A stretch of DNA of 64,000 bases from Citrobacter freundii (GCF_029717145.1 NZ_CP099222.1:3968001-4032000); one strand, 5' to 3'. Numbered from the stretch's first letter, positions 9,067 to 20,854 are shown. Made by a program: numbers and translations. Notes: generated by a model not told the origin, from the sequence alone.

Positions 9067-10734
9067 GTGGCTCAATTCGTTTATACCATGCATCGTGTCG
9101 GCAAAGTCGTTCCGCCGAAACGTCATATTCTTAAAAACATCTCTCTGAGCTTCTTCCCGGGTGCCAAAATCGGTGTACTCGGTCTGAACGGCGCGGGTAA
9201 ATCCACCCTGCTGCGCATCATGGCCGGTATTGATACCGACATCGAGGGCGAAGCTCGTCCACAGCCGGGCCTCAAGATCGGTTACCTGCCTCAGGAGCCG
9301 AAGCTGAATCCGGAACATACCGTGCGTGAGTCCGTTGAAGAAGCGGTCGCCGACGTGGTTAACGCCCTGAAAGGCCTGGATGAAGTGTACGCGAAGTACG
9401 CCGAGCCGGATGCCGACTTCGATAAGCTTGCCGCACAGCAGGGTAAATTCGAAGAAATCATTCAGGCACACGACGGCCACAACCTGAACGTACAGCTGGA
9501 GCGCGCAGCTGACGCACTCCGTCTGCCGGACTGGGATGCCAAAATTGAGAAGCTGTCCGGGGGTGAACGCCGCCGCGTCGCGCTGTGCCGCCTGCTGCTG
9601 GAAAAACCAGACATGCTGCTGCTCGACGAACCGACCAACCACCTGGATGCAGAATCCGTGGCATGGCTGGAACGCTTCCTGCACGACTTCGAAGGGACCG
9701 TGGTGGCAATTACCCACGACCGTTACTTCCTCGATAACGTGGCTGGCTGGATCCTGGAGCTTGACCGCGGTGAAGGTATTCCGTGGGAAGGTAACTACTC
9801 TTCCTGGCTGGAGCAGAAAGATCAGCGTCTGGCGCAGGAAGCCTCTCAGGAAGCGGCTCGCCGTAAATCCATTGAGAAAGAGCTGGAGTGGGTACGCCAG
9901 GGTGCAAAAGGCCGTCAGTCGAAGGGTAAAGCCCGTCTGGCACGCTTTGAAGAGCTCAACAATACCGAATACCAGAAGCGTAACGAAACCAACGAACTGT
10001 TTATCCCACCAGGACCTCGTCTGGGCGATAAAGTCGTTGAGGTTACTAACCTGCGTAAATCCTACGGCGACCGCGTCCTGATCGACGACCTGAGCTTCTC
10101 GGTACCGAAAGGCGCTATCGTCGGGATCATCGGTCCGAACGGCGCGGGTAAATCCACCCTGTTCCGCATGCTCTCCGGTGAAGAACAGCCAGATAGCGGC
10201 ACCATTGAACTGGGTGAAACCGTGAAACTGGCCTCCGTTGACCAGTTCCGTGACGCAATGGATAACAGCAAAACCGTGTGGGAAGAAGTGTCCGGCGGGC
10301 TGGATATCATGAAGATCGGCAACACCGAAATGCCAAGCCGCGCTTACGTAGGCCGCTTCAACTTCAAAGGTGTTGATCAGGGTAAACGCGTCGGCGAGCT
10401 GTCCGGTGGTGAGCGTGGTCGTCTGCACCTGGCGAAGCTGCTGCAGGTTGGCGGCAACATGCTGCTGCTCGATGAACCGACCAACGACCTGGATATCGAA
10501 ACCCTGCGCGCGCTGGAAAACGCCCTGCTGGAGTTCCCGGGCTGCGCAATGGTTATCTCGCACGACCGTTGGTTCCTCGACCGTATCGCCACCCACATTC
10601 TGGATTACCAGGATGAAGGCAAAGTCGAGTTCTTCGAAGGTAACTTTACCGAATACGAAGAGTACAAGAAACGCACGCTGGGCGCAGATGCGCTGGAACC
10701 GAAGCGTATCAAGTACAAGCGTATTTCTAAGTAA
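9067..10734 (+). CDS. ettA: Energy-dependent translational throttle ATPase EttA (ABC-F)
   Basis: An ABC-F protein of 555 residues that binds the ribosomal E site and gates entry into elongation according to ADP/ATP ratio. Two ABC domains are present: Walker A GLNGAGKST (39-47) with LSGGERRRV and LLLDEPTNHLD, then GPNGAGKST with LSGGERGRL and LLLDEPTNDLD. The charged interdomain linker lies between them. I chose a GTG start (V-A-Q-F-V-Y), which matches the E. coli N-terminus and has an AGAGG element 11 bp upstream. The frame is open further upstream, but that part is the ERIC repeat. Confidence 0.97.
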   Translation: MAQFVYTMHRVGKVVPPKRHILKNISLSFFPGAKIGVLGLNGAGKSTLLRIMAGIDTDIEGEARPQPGLKIGYLPQEPKLNPEHTVRESVEEAVADVVNALKGLDEVYAKYAEPDADFDKLAAQQGKFEEIIQAHDGHNLNVQLERAADALRLPDWDAKIEKLSGGERRRVALCRLLLEKPDMLLLDEPTNHLDAESVAWLERFLHDFEGTVVAITHDRYFLDNVAGWILELDRGEGIPWEGNYSSWLEQKDQRLAQEASQEAARRKSIEKELEWVRQGAKGRQSKGKARLARFEELNNTEYQKRNETNELFIPPGPRLGDKVVEVTNLRKSYGDRVLIDDLSFSVPKGAIVGIIGPNGAGKSTLFRMLSGEEQPDSGTIELGETVKLASVDQFRDAMDNSKTVWEEVSGGLDIMKIGNTEMPSRAYVGRFNFKGVDQGKRVGELSGGERGRLHLAKLLQVGGNMLLLDEPTNDLDIETLRALENALLEFPGCAMVISHDRWFLDRIATHILDYQDEGKVEFFEGNFTEYEEYKKRTLGADALEPKRIKYKRISK

Positions 10735-10745
10735 TTGCCGTTAAG

Positions 10746-10828
10746 TGCCGGATGGCGCTGTGCGTGTCCGGCCTACGAGGTGAGTGCAACTTGTAGGCCG
10801 GACAACGCGTTTATGCCGCCATCCTGCA
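10746..10828. repeat. BIME (two REP units) between ettA and nadR
   Basis: Two inverted REP palindromes, TGCCGGATGGCG...CCGGCCTAC and GTAGGCCGGAC...CCGCCATCC, stand head to head between the convergent ends of ettA and nadR. Confidence 0.85.
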
Positions 10829-10835
10829 TTAAAAT

Positions 10836-12068
10836 CTACCCCTGCTCACCCATCAATTCTTTCACCAACTCCACGCAGCGCAGGAAGCGACCGTCATAGT
10901 CTGGCTCCTCGACGTGGACAAAATCGATGTTATTTTCCTGCAGCATTTCCACCAGCAGCGACTGAAACGCCTTCCGGTCAACCGAACTGCCCAGACTGCG
11001 TAGTCCATCTGCCACCCACGGCGTGTTATTTTCCAGCAGAATCACCAGGTCAAAGCGGTACTCGTCGATCAGCGCCTGCACAAACGGGTGCTCACGCCCT
11101 TCATACTTTTTACAGAACGCCTGCGTCGTGACAAAGTCGGTGTCGATAAATGCCACTTTATTAGCATATTTAACTGCAAAATCAATGTATTGCGCTTGTC
11201 CAAGCGCGATTTTATCGTAATCGGAATACTGCAGCGCCATCTCATCGCCGCCCAAATGGGAGAAGACGTAATCACGGCCATATTCCCACGCACTGGTGGT
11301 GTTGAAGATATTGGCGAGTTTGTTCACCAGCGTCGATTTTCCGCTCGACTCACCGCCGAGGATCGCCACGGTGCGCACGAAAAACGGTTTCACCTCGGTG
11401 GGAATATACTCCCAGTAGCGAAACGGGTTCTCACGGATTTGCCCGCCGCTGATGCTCATGAATGTGCGCTTGGGATCGACCAGCACCGTTTCGATTCCCA
11501 GATGTTCCAGATACTGCGGCGCATCGGCTTCTTCAGAGGTGTAGATCCAGTTTGGCTGGATCCCTTTCTCCTGCATAAACGTTTTTATGCCGTTACTCCA
11601 GACATCCCAGCCGTGCGGATAGGGCTCCATGCCTTCTTCATTAAAGGCATGAATACGGATATTTTTCTGATATTTGAAGGTTTGCAGCAGCCAGCGAAGA
11701 CGGTCAGAAACTGTGGGCTGCTGTGACATGGCGCTGTCTTCAAACAGGCTACGGTCGCGCGTTTCATCATAGCCCATGATGATATGCAGCTCGTCAACCT
11801 GGCTACAGGCGCGCTGGATCAGATAGATATGCCCGGTATGCAGCGGATAAAACTTACCGAATACCACACCGATATTTTTCTGCTGACGGGGAAACTCAAG
11901 CCCGAGAAAACGGTGCAGCGCCTCCAGCTTTTGCGCGCTGGGGCTTTTGATTTTGGCATTCAGCAGTTGGCTTAAATATCCCTTGGTCATACCACTGGCA
12001 TCCGCCACCTGTTGCAAGGTACAGCCCTTTTGCTTAATGGCGGTTTTGAGATAGTCGAACGATGACAC
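10836..12068 (-). CDS. nadR: Trifunctional NAD regulator/NMN adenylyltransferase/ribosylnicotinamide kinase NadR
   Basis: A 410-residue protein with three parts: an N-terminal helix-turn-helix (about 5-58, with LQQVADASGMTKGYLSQLL), an NMN adenylyltransferase domain (about 63-225, with GKFYPLHTGH), and a ribosylnicotinamide kinase domain with Walker A GGESSGKST. It represses NAD synthesis genes and takes part in nicotinamide riboside salvage. I chose a GTG start (VSSFDYLK) with AGGAGG-like spacing upstream, which reproduces the E. coli length. An upstream in-frame ATG would run into a REP element. Confidence 0.97.
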   Translation of the reverse strand: MSSFDYLKTAIKQKGCTLQQVADASGMTKGYLSQLLNAKIKSPSAQKLEALHRFLGLEFPRQQKNIGVVFGKFYPLHTGHIYLIQRACSQVDELHIIMGYDETRDRSLFEDSAMSQQPTVSDRLRWLLQTFKYQKNIRIHAFNEEGMEPYPHGWDVWSNGIKTFMQEKGIQPNWIYTSEEADAPQYLEHLGIETVLVDPKRTFMSISGGQIRENPFRYWEYIPTEVKPFFVRTVAILGGESSGKSTLVNKLANIFNTTSAWEYGRDYVFSHLGGDEMALQYSDYDKIALGQAQYIDFAVKYANKVAFIDTDFVTTQAFCKKYEGREHPFVQALIDEYRFDLVILLENNTPWVADGLRSLGSSVDRKAFQSLLVEMLQENNIDFVHVEEPDYDGRFLRCVELVKELMGEQG

Positions 12069-12100
12069 AAGAGCCTCCTGCTGGAAAAATCGCGTAACAC

Positions 12101-12132
12101 TGCCTGATGGCGCTTCGCTTATCAGGCCTACA
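12101..12132. repeat. REP palindrome between nadR and radA
   Basis: A single REP unit, TGCCTGATGGCGC...ATCAGGCCTAC, lies in the 142-bp gap between radA and nadR, which are read in the same direction. Confidence 0.8.
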
Positions 12133-12210
12133 GGGTGAAACAAATAATTACCCTATGGATTTCTGGTGGCAGCCAACATACCTGCCGACAGAAAGACGAC
12201 GGGTAATGAA

Positions 12211-13593
12211 TTATAAGTCGTCAAACACGTTTAACGCATCCGCGAGCTTTTTAACGCCAAAAACCTGCATTCCTTCCGGCACCTTTTTCGGCACATTGGC
12301 GGCAGGGACAATCGCCCGACGGAAACCGTGCTTCGCCGCTTCAGAAATTCGCTCCTGGCCGCTGGGAACCGGGCGAATCTCCCCCGCCAGCCCCACTTCG
12401 CCAAAGACCACGAGATCGTGCGGTAACGGCCTGTCGCGCAGGCTGGAAACCATCGCCAGCAGTAACGCAAGATCGGCACTGGTTTCGGTGACTTTGACGC
12501 CGCCAACCACGTTAACGAACACGTCCTGGTCAGACATTTGCAGGCCGCCGTGACGGTGCAACACTGCCAGCAAGATCGCCAAACGGTTTTGTTCCAATCC
12601 GACTGCTACGCGCCGAGGGTTCGCCATCATCGAGTGATCGACCAGCGCCTGAATCTCCACCAGCAGCGGACGCGTCCCTTCCCAGACCACCATCACCGAG
12701 CTGCCGGAGGTCACTTCATCGCCACGGCTTAAGAAAATAGCGGAAGGGTTGCTGACTTCGCGCAGGCCCTGTTCGGTCATGGCGAAGACGCCAAGCTCAT
12801 TCACCGCACCAAAGCGGTTTTTATGGCTACGCAGGGTACGGAAACGAGAATCCGCATCGCCGTCAAGCAGCACCGAGCAGTCAATGCAGTGCTCCAGTAC
12901 TTTTGGCCCAGCCAGAGAGCCATCTTTGGTAACGTGACCGACCATGACAATCGCCACGCCGCGCGTTTTAGCAAAGCGCGTCAGGTATGCGGCGGTTTCA
13001 CGCACCTGCGCCACGCTGCCCGGCGAAGACTGAATATCCGCCATGTGCATCACCTGAATGGAGTCGATGACCATCAGCTTTGGCTGCTCTTCCTCTGCAA
13101 TCAGGCAAATCTGCTCAATGCTGGTTTCTGACAGCATATTCAGATTTGCCGTCGGCAGACCGAGTCGATGGGCGCGCATCGCCACCTGTTGCAGCGATTC
13201 TTCCCCGGTGACGTACAGGGTCTTCATCTGCTCGGCAAGCTTGCACAGCGTTTGCAGCAGCAGGGTGGATTTCCCGGCGCCTGGATTACCGCCGATCAGA
13301 ATGGCACTGCCGGGCACCACACCGCCGCCCAGCACGCGGTCAAACTCTTTAAAACCGGTAGAAAAACGCGGCAGCTCTTCCAGACTGATATCCGCCAGCT
13401 TTTGCACCTTAGCGACGCCTGCATTACCGGCATAGCCGCTGAGGCGCTCGTTACGTGCCACCGTCGGTGACGCCGCAAGACGCACCTCGGTGATGCTGTT
13501 CCAGGCCTGACAGGCGCTACATTGCCCCTGCCAGCGCGGATAATCGGCCCCACATTCATTACATACAAAGGCGCGTTTAGGAGCTTTTGCCAC
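12211..13593 (-). CDS. radA: DNA repair ATPase RadA
   Basis: A 460-residue RecA-like protein that promotes branch migration in recombination. It has an N-terminal C4 zinc finger (CNECG...CSACQ, residues 11-31), Walker A GGNPGAGKST (about 102-111), the RadA-specific SHKNRFG motif, and a C-terminal Lon-protease-like domain without the peptidase residues. It follows serB after 11 bp on the same strand, a conserved serB-radA-nadR order. Confidence 0.98.
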   Translation of the reverse strand: MAKAPKRAFVCNECGADYPRWQGQCSACQAWNSITEVRLAASPTVARNERLSGYAGNAGVAKVQKLADISLEELPRFSTGFKEFDRVLGGGVVPGSAILIGGNPGAGKSTLLLQTLCKLAEQMKTLYVTGEESLQQVAMRAHRLGLPTANLNMLSETSIEQICLIAEEEQPKLMVIDSIQVMHMADIQSSPGSVAQVRETAAYLTRFAKTRGVAIVMVGHVTKDGSLAGPKVLEHCIDCSVLLDGDADSRFRTLRSHKNRFGAVNELGVFAMTEQGLREVSNPSAIFLSRGDEVTSGSSVMVVWEGTRPLLVEIQALVDHSMMANPRRVAVGLEQNRLAILLAVLHRHGGLQMSDQDVFVNVVGGVKVTETSADLALLLAMVSSLRDRPLPHDLVVFGEVGLAGEIRPVPSGQERISEAAKHGFRRAIVPAANVPKKVPEGMQVFGVKKLADALNVFDDL

Positions 13594-13604
13594 GTTTTAC
13601 CTCG

Positions 13605-14573
13605 TTATTTCTGGTTCATGCTACCGGAGAGAATGCAGAACACCCCCATCAGGTCAGCGTGACGGATAGTAATCTCTGTCTTTTCATTCACTTTCGGCTT
13701 AGCATGGTAGGCGATCCCCAGCCCTGCCGTTTTGATCATCGGCAGATCGTTAGCGCCGTCGCCAATCGCCACCGTTTGCGTCATTGGGATTTCATATTCC
13801 TGCGCCAGTCGGGTCAGGGTGGTGGCCTTGTACTGAGCATCGACGATATCGCCAATCACGTTGCCGGTAAATTTCCCGTCCATGATCTCCAGCTCGTTCG
13901 CCACAACCGCCGTCAGGCGCAGCTTTTCGCGCAGATATTCAGCAAAGAAGGTAAAGCCACCGGAGGCTATCGCGACTTTCCAGCCCAGCGTTTCCAGCTT
14001 CAGCACCAGTTGCGTTAAGCCGGGCATCAGCGGGAGATTTTCACGTACCTGCATCAAAATATTGGCATCCGCACCCTTCAGCGTGGCGACGCGGCTGCGC
14101 AAGCTAGCGGTAAAATCCAGCTCCCCGCGCATCGCGCGTTCCGTCACTTCTGCGACCATCTCGCCGGTTCCGGCCAGTTTAGCGATTTCGTCAATGCACT
14201 CGATCTGGATCGCCGTCGAATCCATGTCCATCACCAGCAGGCCTGGCGTGCGCAAATGCGGGATTTTCCCCAGCGGGGCAACATCCAGTTTGGCATCATG
14301 CGCCAGTTTTGTTGCCCGTGGCGTTAACGATCCCGCGAGGCGAATCACCTGATAATCCTCGACGCACCAGGCCGCCACAATCACCATCGCCGCCCCCAGT
14401 TTGCTCTGGTATTGCGTTAAGCGTTGTTTATCCAGCCCACGACCATACAGCAGCCAGCCGCTACGGCCCGCGTGGTAATCCAGTGGCATCACTTCATCAC
14501 CACTTAAAGAGAGAGGCAGACCTGGCCACAGAGAGACATCTTCAGGTAGATCGCACCAGGTAATGTTAGGCAT
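13605..14573 (-). CDS. serB: Phosphoserine phosphatase SerB
   Basis: A 322-residue HAD-family enzyme that carries out the last step of serine synthesis (O-phosphoserine to serine). It has an N-terminal ACT-like regulatory region, then the HAD core with nucleophile in MDMDSTAIQ, the IASGGFTFF motif and GDGANDLPM metal site. It is the first gene of serB-radA and is divergent from ytjB. Confidence 0.98.
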   Translation of the reverse strand: MPNITWCDLPEDVSLWPGLPLSLSGDEVMPLDYHAGRSGWLLYGRGLDKQRLTQYQSKLGAAMVIVAAWCVEDYQVIRLAGSLTPRATKLAHDAKLDVAPLGKIPHLRTPGLLVMDMDSTAIQIECIDEIAKLAGTGEMVAEVTERAMRGELDFTASLRSRVATLKGADANILMQVRENLPLMPGLTQLVLKLETLGWKVAIASGGFTFFAEYLREKLRLTAVVANELEIMDGKFTGNVIGDIVDAQYKATTLTRLAQEYEIPMTQTVAIGDGANDLPMIKTAGLGIAYHAKPKVNEKTEITIRHADLMGVFCILSGSMNQK

Positions 14574-14688
14574 TAAAGCTCCTGTAAAATCGTTCGGGTC
14601 GGAATCATCAGGGGAAAATAACGCATGAGGCTACCCTGTAACCAGCGCTTCTGGCAACATTAAGTCTCAAATTTTCAGCAGGTGGAAT

Positions 14689-15330
14689 ATGGCTCGCGCA
14701 AAACTGAAATTCCGACTTCATCGTGCAGTGATTGTATTGTCCTGCCTCGCGCTGCTCGTCGCCCTGATGCAGGGCGCGTCGTGGTTTAGTCAAAACCATC
14801 AACAGCAGCGAAATCCGCAGCTGGAAGAGCTGGCCCGCACGCTGGCCCGCCAGGTTGCGTTAAACGTCGCGCCGCTGATGCGTACCGAAACGCCGGATGA
14901 AAAACGCATCGCTGTCGTGCTGCGCCAACTCACCGACGAGAGCCGTATTCTCGATGCCGGTGTCTATGATGAACAGGGCGATCTCATTACGCATGCCGGT
15001 GAGAGCGTGAATGTTCGCGACCGGCTGGCGCTGGACGGTAAAAAAGCCGGGGGCTATTTTAATCAGCAAATTGTCGAACCCATTCAGGGCAAAAATGGTC
15101 CGCTGGGCTACCTGCGCCTGACGCTGGATACCCACACCCTTGCCACCGAGGCCAAACAGGTGGATAACACCACCAACATTCTACGCCTGATGCTGCTCCT
15201 GTCACTGGCGATTGGCGTGGTATTAACCCGGACATTACTGCAAGGTAAGCGCACCCGCTGGCAACAATCGCCGTTCCTGCTGACCGCCAACAAACCGGTG
15301 CAGGAAGAAGACAGCGAGAAAAAAGAGTAA
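14689..15330 (+). CDS. ytjB: Inner membrane protein YtjB (Smp)
   Basis: A 213-residue envelope protein with one N-terminal helix (about 14-31) and one near residues 163-183 that flank a periplasmic domain, the architecture of a sensor domain without an output module. E. coli Smp has no firm function. It is 22 bp upstream of lplA and probably cotranscribed with it. The start has a GGTGG-type Shine-Dalgarno sequence. Confidence 0.93.
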   Translation: MARAKLKFRLHRAVIVLSCLALLVALMQGASWFSQNHQQQRNPQLEELARTLARQVALNVAPLMRTETPDEKRIAVVLRQLTDESRILDAGVYDEQGDLITHAGESVNVRDRLALDGKKAGGYFNQQIVEPIQGKNGPLGYLRLTLDTHTLATEAKQVDNTTNILRLMLLLSLAIGVVLTRTLLQGKRTRWQQSPFLLTANKPVQEEDSEKKE

Positions 15331-15352
15331 TTCACCAGGAAGGAAATCAACC

Positions 15353-16369
15353 ATGACCACATTACGCCTGCTTATCTCCGACTCTTACGATCCGTGGTTT
15401 AATCTGGCGGTTGAAGAGTGCATTTTTCGTCAAATGCCCGCCACGCAGCGCGTGCTGTTTTTATGGCGCAACGCCGATACGGTGGTCATTGGCCGGGCGC
15501 AAAACCCGTGGAAAGAGTGCAATACCCGACGCATGGAAGAGGATAACGTCCGGCTGGCTCGCCGTAGCAGCGGCGGCGGCGCGGTGTTTCACGATCTCGG
15601 TAATACCTGCTTTACCTTTATGGCAGGCAAACCGGAATACGACAAAACCATCTCCACCACTATCGTACTCAATGCCCTGAACGCGCTGGGCGTCAACGCT
15701 GACGCCTCCGGGCGTAACGATCTGGTGGTCAAAACGGCCGAAGGCGATCGCAAAGTTTCAGGTTCGGCGTATCGAGAAACTAAAGATCGCGGGTTCCACC
15801 ACGGTACGCTGTTGCTGAATGCCGACCTCAGTCGTCTCGCGAATTACCTCAACCCTGATCAGAAAAAGCTTCAGGCGAAGGGGATCACCTCCGTGCGTGG
15901 TCGGGTCGCGAATCTGGTTGAACTGCTGCCTGAGATCACTCATGAAAAAATCTGTGAAGCCGTGACCGACGCCTTTTTCCAACACTACGGCGAACGCGTA
16001 GCGGCTGAAATTATTTCCCCGGATAACACGCCGGATCTGCCCAACTTCGCCGAAACGTTTGCCCGCCAGAGCAGTTGGGAGTGGAACTTTGGTCAGGCTC
16101 CTGCCTTCTCTCATCTGCTGGATGAGCGTTTTACCTGGGGTGGCGTCGAGTTACATTTCGACGTGGAGAAAGGCCATATCACCCGCGCGCAGGTCTTTAC
16201 CGACAGCCTCAATCCCGCGCCATTAGAAGCGCTGGCGGGCAGCTTTCAAGGGTGTCTGTATCGGGCGGACAGGCTGCAACAGGAGTGCGAGGCGTTGATT
16301 GGCGATTTCCCGCAACAGGAAAAAGAGCTACGAGAACTGTCGGCGTGGATAGCGAGCGCGGTACGTTAA
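15353..16369 (+). CDS. lplA: Lipoate-protein ligase A
   Basis: A 338-residue enzyme that activates free lipoate with ATP and attaches it to the E2 and H-protein lipoyl domains. The [12 protein letters not shown] motif that binds lipoyl-AMP is at about 70-81. The catalytic lysine lies in KVSGSAYR. The large domain (to about 245) is followed by the small accessory domain. It has a good Shine-Dalgarno (AGGAAG) seven bases before the ATG. Confidence 0.98.
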   Translation: MTTLRLLISDSYDPWFNLAVEECIFRQMPATQRVLFLWRNADTVVIGRAQNPWKECNTRRMEEDNVRLARRSSGGGAVFHDLGNTCFTFMAGKPEYDKTISTTIVLNALNALGVNADASGRNDLVVKTAEGDRKVSGSAYRETKDRGFHHGTLLLNADLSRLANYLNPDQKKLQAKGITSVRGRVANLVELLPEITHEKICEAVTDAFFQHYGERVAAEIISPDNTPDLPNFAETFARQSSWEWNFGQAPAFSHLLDERFTWGGVELHFDVEKGHITRAQVFTDSLNPAPLEALAGSFQGCLYRADRLQQECEALIGDFPQQEKELRELSAWIASAVR

Positions 16370-16370
16370 T

Positions 16371-16404
16371 AAAAAAGCCCGCTGGCGCTGTGCTTAGCGG
16401 GCTT
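16371..16404 (-). terminator. Intrinsic terminator of the deo operon
   Basis: On the - strand an AAGCCCGCT / AGCGGGCTT stem of 9 bp is followed by a run of six T. It is placed 50 bp past the deoD stop, beyond a REP unit, and also abuts the convergent end of lplA. Confidence 0.8.
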
Positions 16405-16412
16405 ACAAAACC

Positions 16413-16446
16413 GTAGGCCGGGTCAGGCGAAGCCGCCCCCCGGCAC
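16413..16446. repeat. REP palindrome behind deoD
   Basis: A GTAGGCCGGGT...CCCGGCAC REP unit lies between deoD and its terminator. It is a likely 3' exonuclease barrier for the deo mRNA. Confidence 0.75.
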
Positions 16447-16454
16447 TAAAGATA

Positions 16455-17174
16455 TTACTCTTTATCGCCCAGCAGCACGGATTCCAGCGCGATTTTGATC
16501 ATGTCGTTGAAGGTCGTCTGACGTTCAGCAGCAGTGGTCTGCTCGTGAGTACGGATATGGTCGGACACGGTGCAAATGGTCAGCGCTTTCGCACCAAACT
16601 CAGCCGCAACACCGTAGATACCCGCCGCTTCCATTTCCACGCCCAGCACGCCGTATTTTTCCATCACGTCGAACATTTCGCCGTCCGGAGAGTAGAACAG
16701 GTCAGCGGAGAACAGGTTGCCCACGCGCGCGTCTACGCCCAGCGCTTTGGCCGCATCAACAGCATTACGCACCATGTCGAAGTCAGCAATAGCGGCAAAG
16801 TCATGATCTTTAAAGCGGATACGGTTAACTTTGGAGTCGGTGCAAGCACCCATTCCAATCACCACGTCACGCAGTTTGACGTCCATACGCACAGCACCAC
16901 AGGAGCCTACGCGGATGATTTTCTTCACGCCGAAATCGGTGATCAGTTCTTTGGTGTAGATGGAGCAGGATGGGATACCCATACCATGACCCATGACGGA
17001 GATCTTACGGCCTTTGTAAGTCCCGGTGAAACCTAACATGCCGCGAACGTTGTTCACTTCACGGACATCTTCGAGGAAAGTTTCAGCAATGTGCTTCGCA
17101 CGCAGCGGGTCGCCAGGCATCAATACGACGTCAGCGAAATCACCCATTTCTGCATTAATATGTGGAGTTGCCAT
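16455..17174 (-). CDS. deoD: Purine nucleoside phosphorylase DeoD
   Basis: A 239-residue hexameric phosphorylase that converts purine (deoxy)ribonucleosides and phosphate to base and (deoxy)ribose-1-phosphate. The phosphate-binding region GDPLRAK and the nucleoside site [11 protein letters not shown] are visible. It is the last gene of deoCABD. A BIME separates it from deoB. Confidence 0.98.
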
Positions 17175-17199
17175 CTTTTATCCTTATTTCGTTGTTATT

Positions 17200-17267
17200 G
17201 CCTGATGGCGGCTACGCCTTATCAGGCCTACAAAACCGTAGGCCCGGTAAGCTTGCGCCACCGGGCA
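17200..17267. repeat. BIME between deoB and deoD
   Basis: Two REP palindromes, GCCTGATGGCGG...ATCAGGCCTAC and GTAGGCCCGGT...ACCGGGCA, lie inside the deo operon. Such elements can uncouple the stability of upstream and downstream parts of a polycistronic mRNA. Confidence 0.85.
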
Positions 17268-17273
17268 ATTGCA

Positions 17274-18533
<1,260 letters not shown>

Positions 18534-18549
18534 TCAGATCAGTATACAG

Positions 18550-19872
18550 TTATTCGGTTATACGACGATAGACTGTCGGTGTAATTTCTGGCGCTTTGTC
18601 GTCAAGACTGATTGCCGCTTTGACCGCTTTCGCCGCTTCCTGCCAGCTGGCTTCATCTTTGGCATGGATCACCGCCAGCGGACGCTGCCCGTCTACGCTG
18701 TCGCCCAGACGCGCCATGTCGCTAAAGCCGACGCTGTAATCAATGGTGTCCGATGCCTGACGACGACCGCCGCCCATGGAAACTACCGCCATCCCCAGCG
18801 CACGGGTATCCATTGCGCTAACAAAACCTTCGGTATCAGCATATACCGCTTTGCTGAGCATTGCCGTCGGCAGATACTTCGCATAATTTTCCACGAAGTC
18901 GGTCGGACCTTTTTGCGCCGCGACCATGCGACCAAAAATTTCCGCCGCTTTACCGTTATCCAATACCGCCTGCAGCTTGGCGCGGGCTTCGGCATCGTCT
19001 TTCGCCAGTTTGCCGGAGATCAGCATTTCCACACTCAGCGCCATGGTGACGTCTAACAAACGTGGATTGCGGTATTCACCGGTCAGGAACTGCACGGCTT
19101 CGCGGACTTCTACTGCGTTACCGGCGCTGGAAGCCAGCACTTGGTTCATATCGGTTAACAGTGCGGTGGTACGCACGCCTGCCCCGTTCGCCACGCCGAC
19201 AATTGCTTCAGCAAGGGCTTCTGAAAGTTCGTAGGTTGGCATAAAGGCGCCGCTACCAACTTTCACGTCCATGACCAGCGCATCCAGCCCTTCCGCCAGC
19301 TTTTTCGCCAGGATCGAACCGGTGATCAGCGGAATGGAATCCACCGTCGCGGTAATGTCGCGGGTGGCATAAAAACGTTTATCCGCCGGTGCGAGCGAGC
19401 TGGTTTGCCCAATAATCGCCACACCCACGTCTTTAATAATTTCACGGAAACGCGCGTCATCCGGGAAGATGTCAAATCCCGGGATCGCTTCCAGTTTATC
19501 CAGCGTACCGCCGGTATGACCCAGACCCCGCCCGGAAATCATCGGAATATAGCCGCCGCATGCTGCGACCATTGGACCTAACATCAGTGACGTTACGTCA
19601 CCCACACCGCCGGTAGAGTGCTTATCCACAATCGGGCCGTTCAGCTGCAGACTTTTCCAGTCCAGCACGGTTCCTGAATCACGCATTGCCATGGTCAGCG
19701 AAACACGCTCAGGCATTGTCATATCGTGGAAGAAAATGGTCATCGCCAGGGCGGCGATTTGCCCTTCAGAGATGGTGTTGTCGCGAATACCGTTAATAAA
19801 GAAACGAATTTCTTCATCACTCAGCGCATGACCATCACGTTTTTTACGAATAATTTCTTGTGCGAGAAACAA
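18550..19872 (-). CDS. deoA: Thymidine phosphorylase DeoA
   Basis: A 440-residue dimeric phosphorylase that splits thymidine (and deoxyuridine) into base and deoxyribose-1-phosphate. The family signature [13 protein letters not shown] is at about 84-96. It lies 52 bp upstream of deoB and behind a BIME that separates it from deoC. Confidence 0.98.
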
Positions 19873-19889
19873 GGGAACCTCCCGATTAT

Positions 19890-19963
19890 GGGCCGGGTAA
19901 GCAATGCGCCACCCGGCAAGTCGTATTCATGCCGGATGGCGGCTTGCGCCTTATCCGGCCTAC
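19890..19963. repeat. BIME between deoC and deoA
   Basis: Two REP palindromes (GGGCCGGGTAAG...ACCCGGCA and TGCCGGATGGCGG...CCGGCCTAC) fill the 107-bp gap between deoC and deoA. Confidence 0.85.
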
Positions 19964-19979
19964 GATGGGCAATAAAAAC

Positions 19980-20759
19980 TTAGTAGCTGCTTGCGCTCTT
20001 ACCGTCGCCGTGACCCAGCGCCTTCAGCAAGCTTGCCAGCAGGCTGGATGCGCCAAAGCGATAGTGACGGGAATCCGCCCAGTCTGCGCCAAACAGTTCA
20101 TCAGCAATGGCGAGGAATTGCTGCGCGTCTTCCGCAGTACGCACGCCGCCAGCCGGTTTGAAACCAACGGTTTTCGAAACGCCCATATCGCGGATCACTT
20201 CCATCATGATGCGTGCGCTTTCCGGCGTCGCATTAACCGGGACTTTACCGGTAGAGGTCTTGATGAAATCAGCCCCTGCTTTGATGGAGATTTCAGATGC
20301 TTTGCGAATCAACGCTTCTTCTTTCAGTTCACCGGTTTCGATGATCACTTTCAGCAGCACGTTTGCCGCTGCACACGCCTCTTTACAGGCTTTCACCAGG
20401 TCAAAACCGACCTGCTCATTACCAGCGATCAGCGCACGATACGGGAATACCACATCAACTTCGTCTGCGCCGTAGGCAATCGCTGCACGGGTTTCTGCCA
20501 GCGCAATATCGATGTCATCGTTGCCGTGCGGGAAGTTGGTTACCGTTGCAATACGGATATCCGGCGTGCCCTGCTCGTTCAGCGTTTTACGCGCAATAGG
20601 GATGAAACGCGGATAGATACAGATTGCCGCCGTGTTACCCACTGGGGTTTTTGCCTGATGACACAGCGCGATCACTTTTTCGTTGGTGTCGTCGTCATTC
20701 AGGGTGGTCAGGTCCATCAGTTTCAGGGCACGCAGGCTGCTTGCTGTTAAATCGGTCAT
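19980..20759 (-). CDS. deoC: Deoxyribose-phosphate aldolase DeoC
   Basis: A 259-residue class I aldolase that cleaves 2-deoxyribose-5-phosphate to acetaldehyde and glyceraldehyde-3-phosphate. The Schiff-base lysine is in FIKTSTGK, the second lysine in GFKPAGG and the catalytic Asp in [11 protein letters not shown] chose the start at MTDLTASS, which gives the E. coli length; the frame continues 12 codons upstream. It is the first gene of the deo operon, under DeoR, CytR and CRP control (established for E. coli). Confidence 0.98.
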   Translation of the reverse strand: MTDLTASSLRALKLMDLTTLNDDDTNEKVIALCHQAKTPVGNTAAICIYPRFIPIARKTLNEQGTPDIRIATVTNFPHGNDDIDIALAETRAAIAYGADEVDVVFPYRALIAGNEQVGFDLVKACKEACAAANVLLKVIIETGELKEEALIRKASEISIKAGADFIKTSTGKVPVNATPESARIMMEVIRDMGVSKTVGFKPAGGVRTAEDAQQFLAIADELFGADWADSRHYRFGASSLLASLLKALGHGDGKSASSY

Positions 20760-20805
20760 AACATTCTCCAACGGCATCGCCGTATAAAATTTCACCTTGC
20801 GAGTT

Positions 20806-20821
20806 TGTTAGTATTCTAACA
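20806..20821 (-). promoter_or_regulatory. DeoR operator at the deoC-proximal promoter (deoP2)
   Basis: TGTTAGTATTCTAACA is a 16-bp near-perfect palindrome 46 bp upstream of the deoC ATG. It matches the DeoR operator consensus TGTTAGAATTCTAACA at 15 of 16 positions. Confidence 0.9.
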
Positions 20822-20832
20822 TCCGCTCGCTA

Positions 20833-20854
20833 TTACACTTCGATATACATCACA
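20833..20854 (-). promoter_or_regulatory. CRP site of deoP2
   Basis: Read on the - strand: TGTGATGTATATCGAAGTGT. It closely resembles the E. coli deoP2 CRP-1 site. A weaker second site (TTTGAAGTAGATCTCATTAG) is at 20886-20907, with CytR-type GCAT/ATGC elements between, as in the E. coli CRP-CytR-CRP arrangement. Confidence 0.75.

Noticed and set aside
8641-10596. A 651-codon open frame on the - strand opposite ettA
   Set aside because: It is antisense to a highly conserved gene, has no family resemblance or ribosome-binding site, and such long frames arise from the codon bias of the opposite strand.
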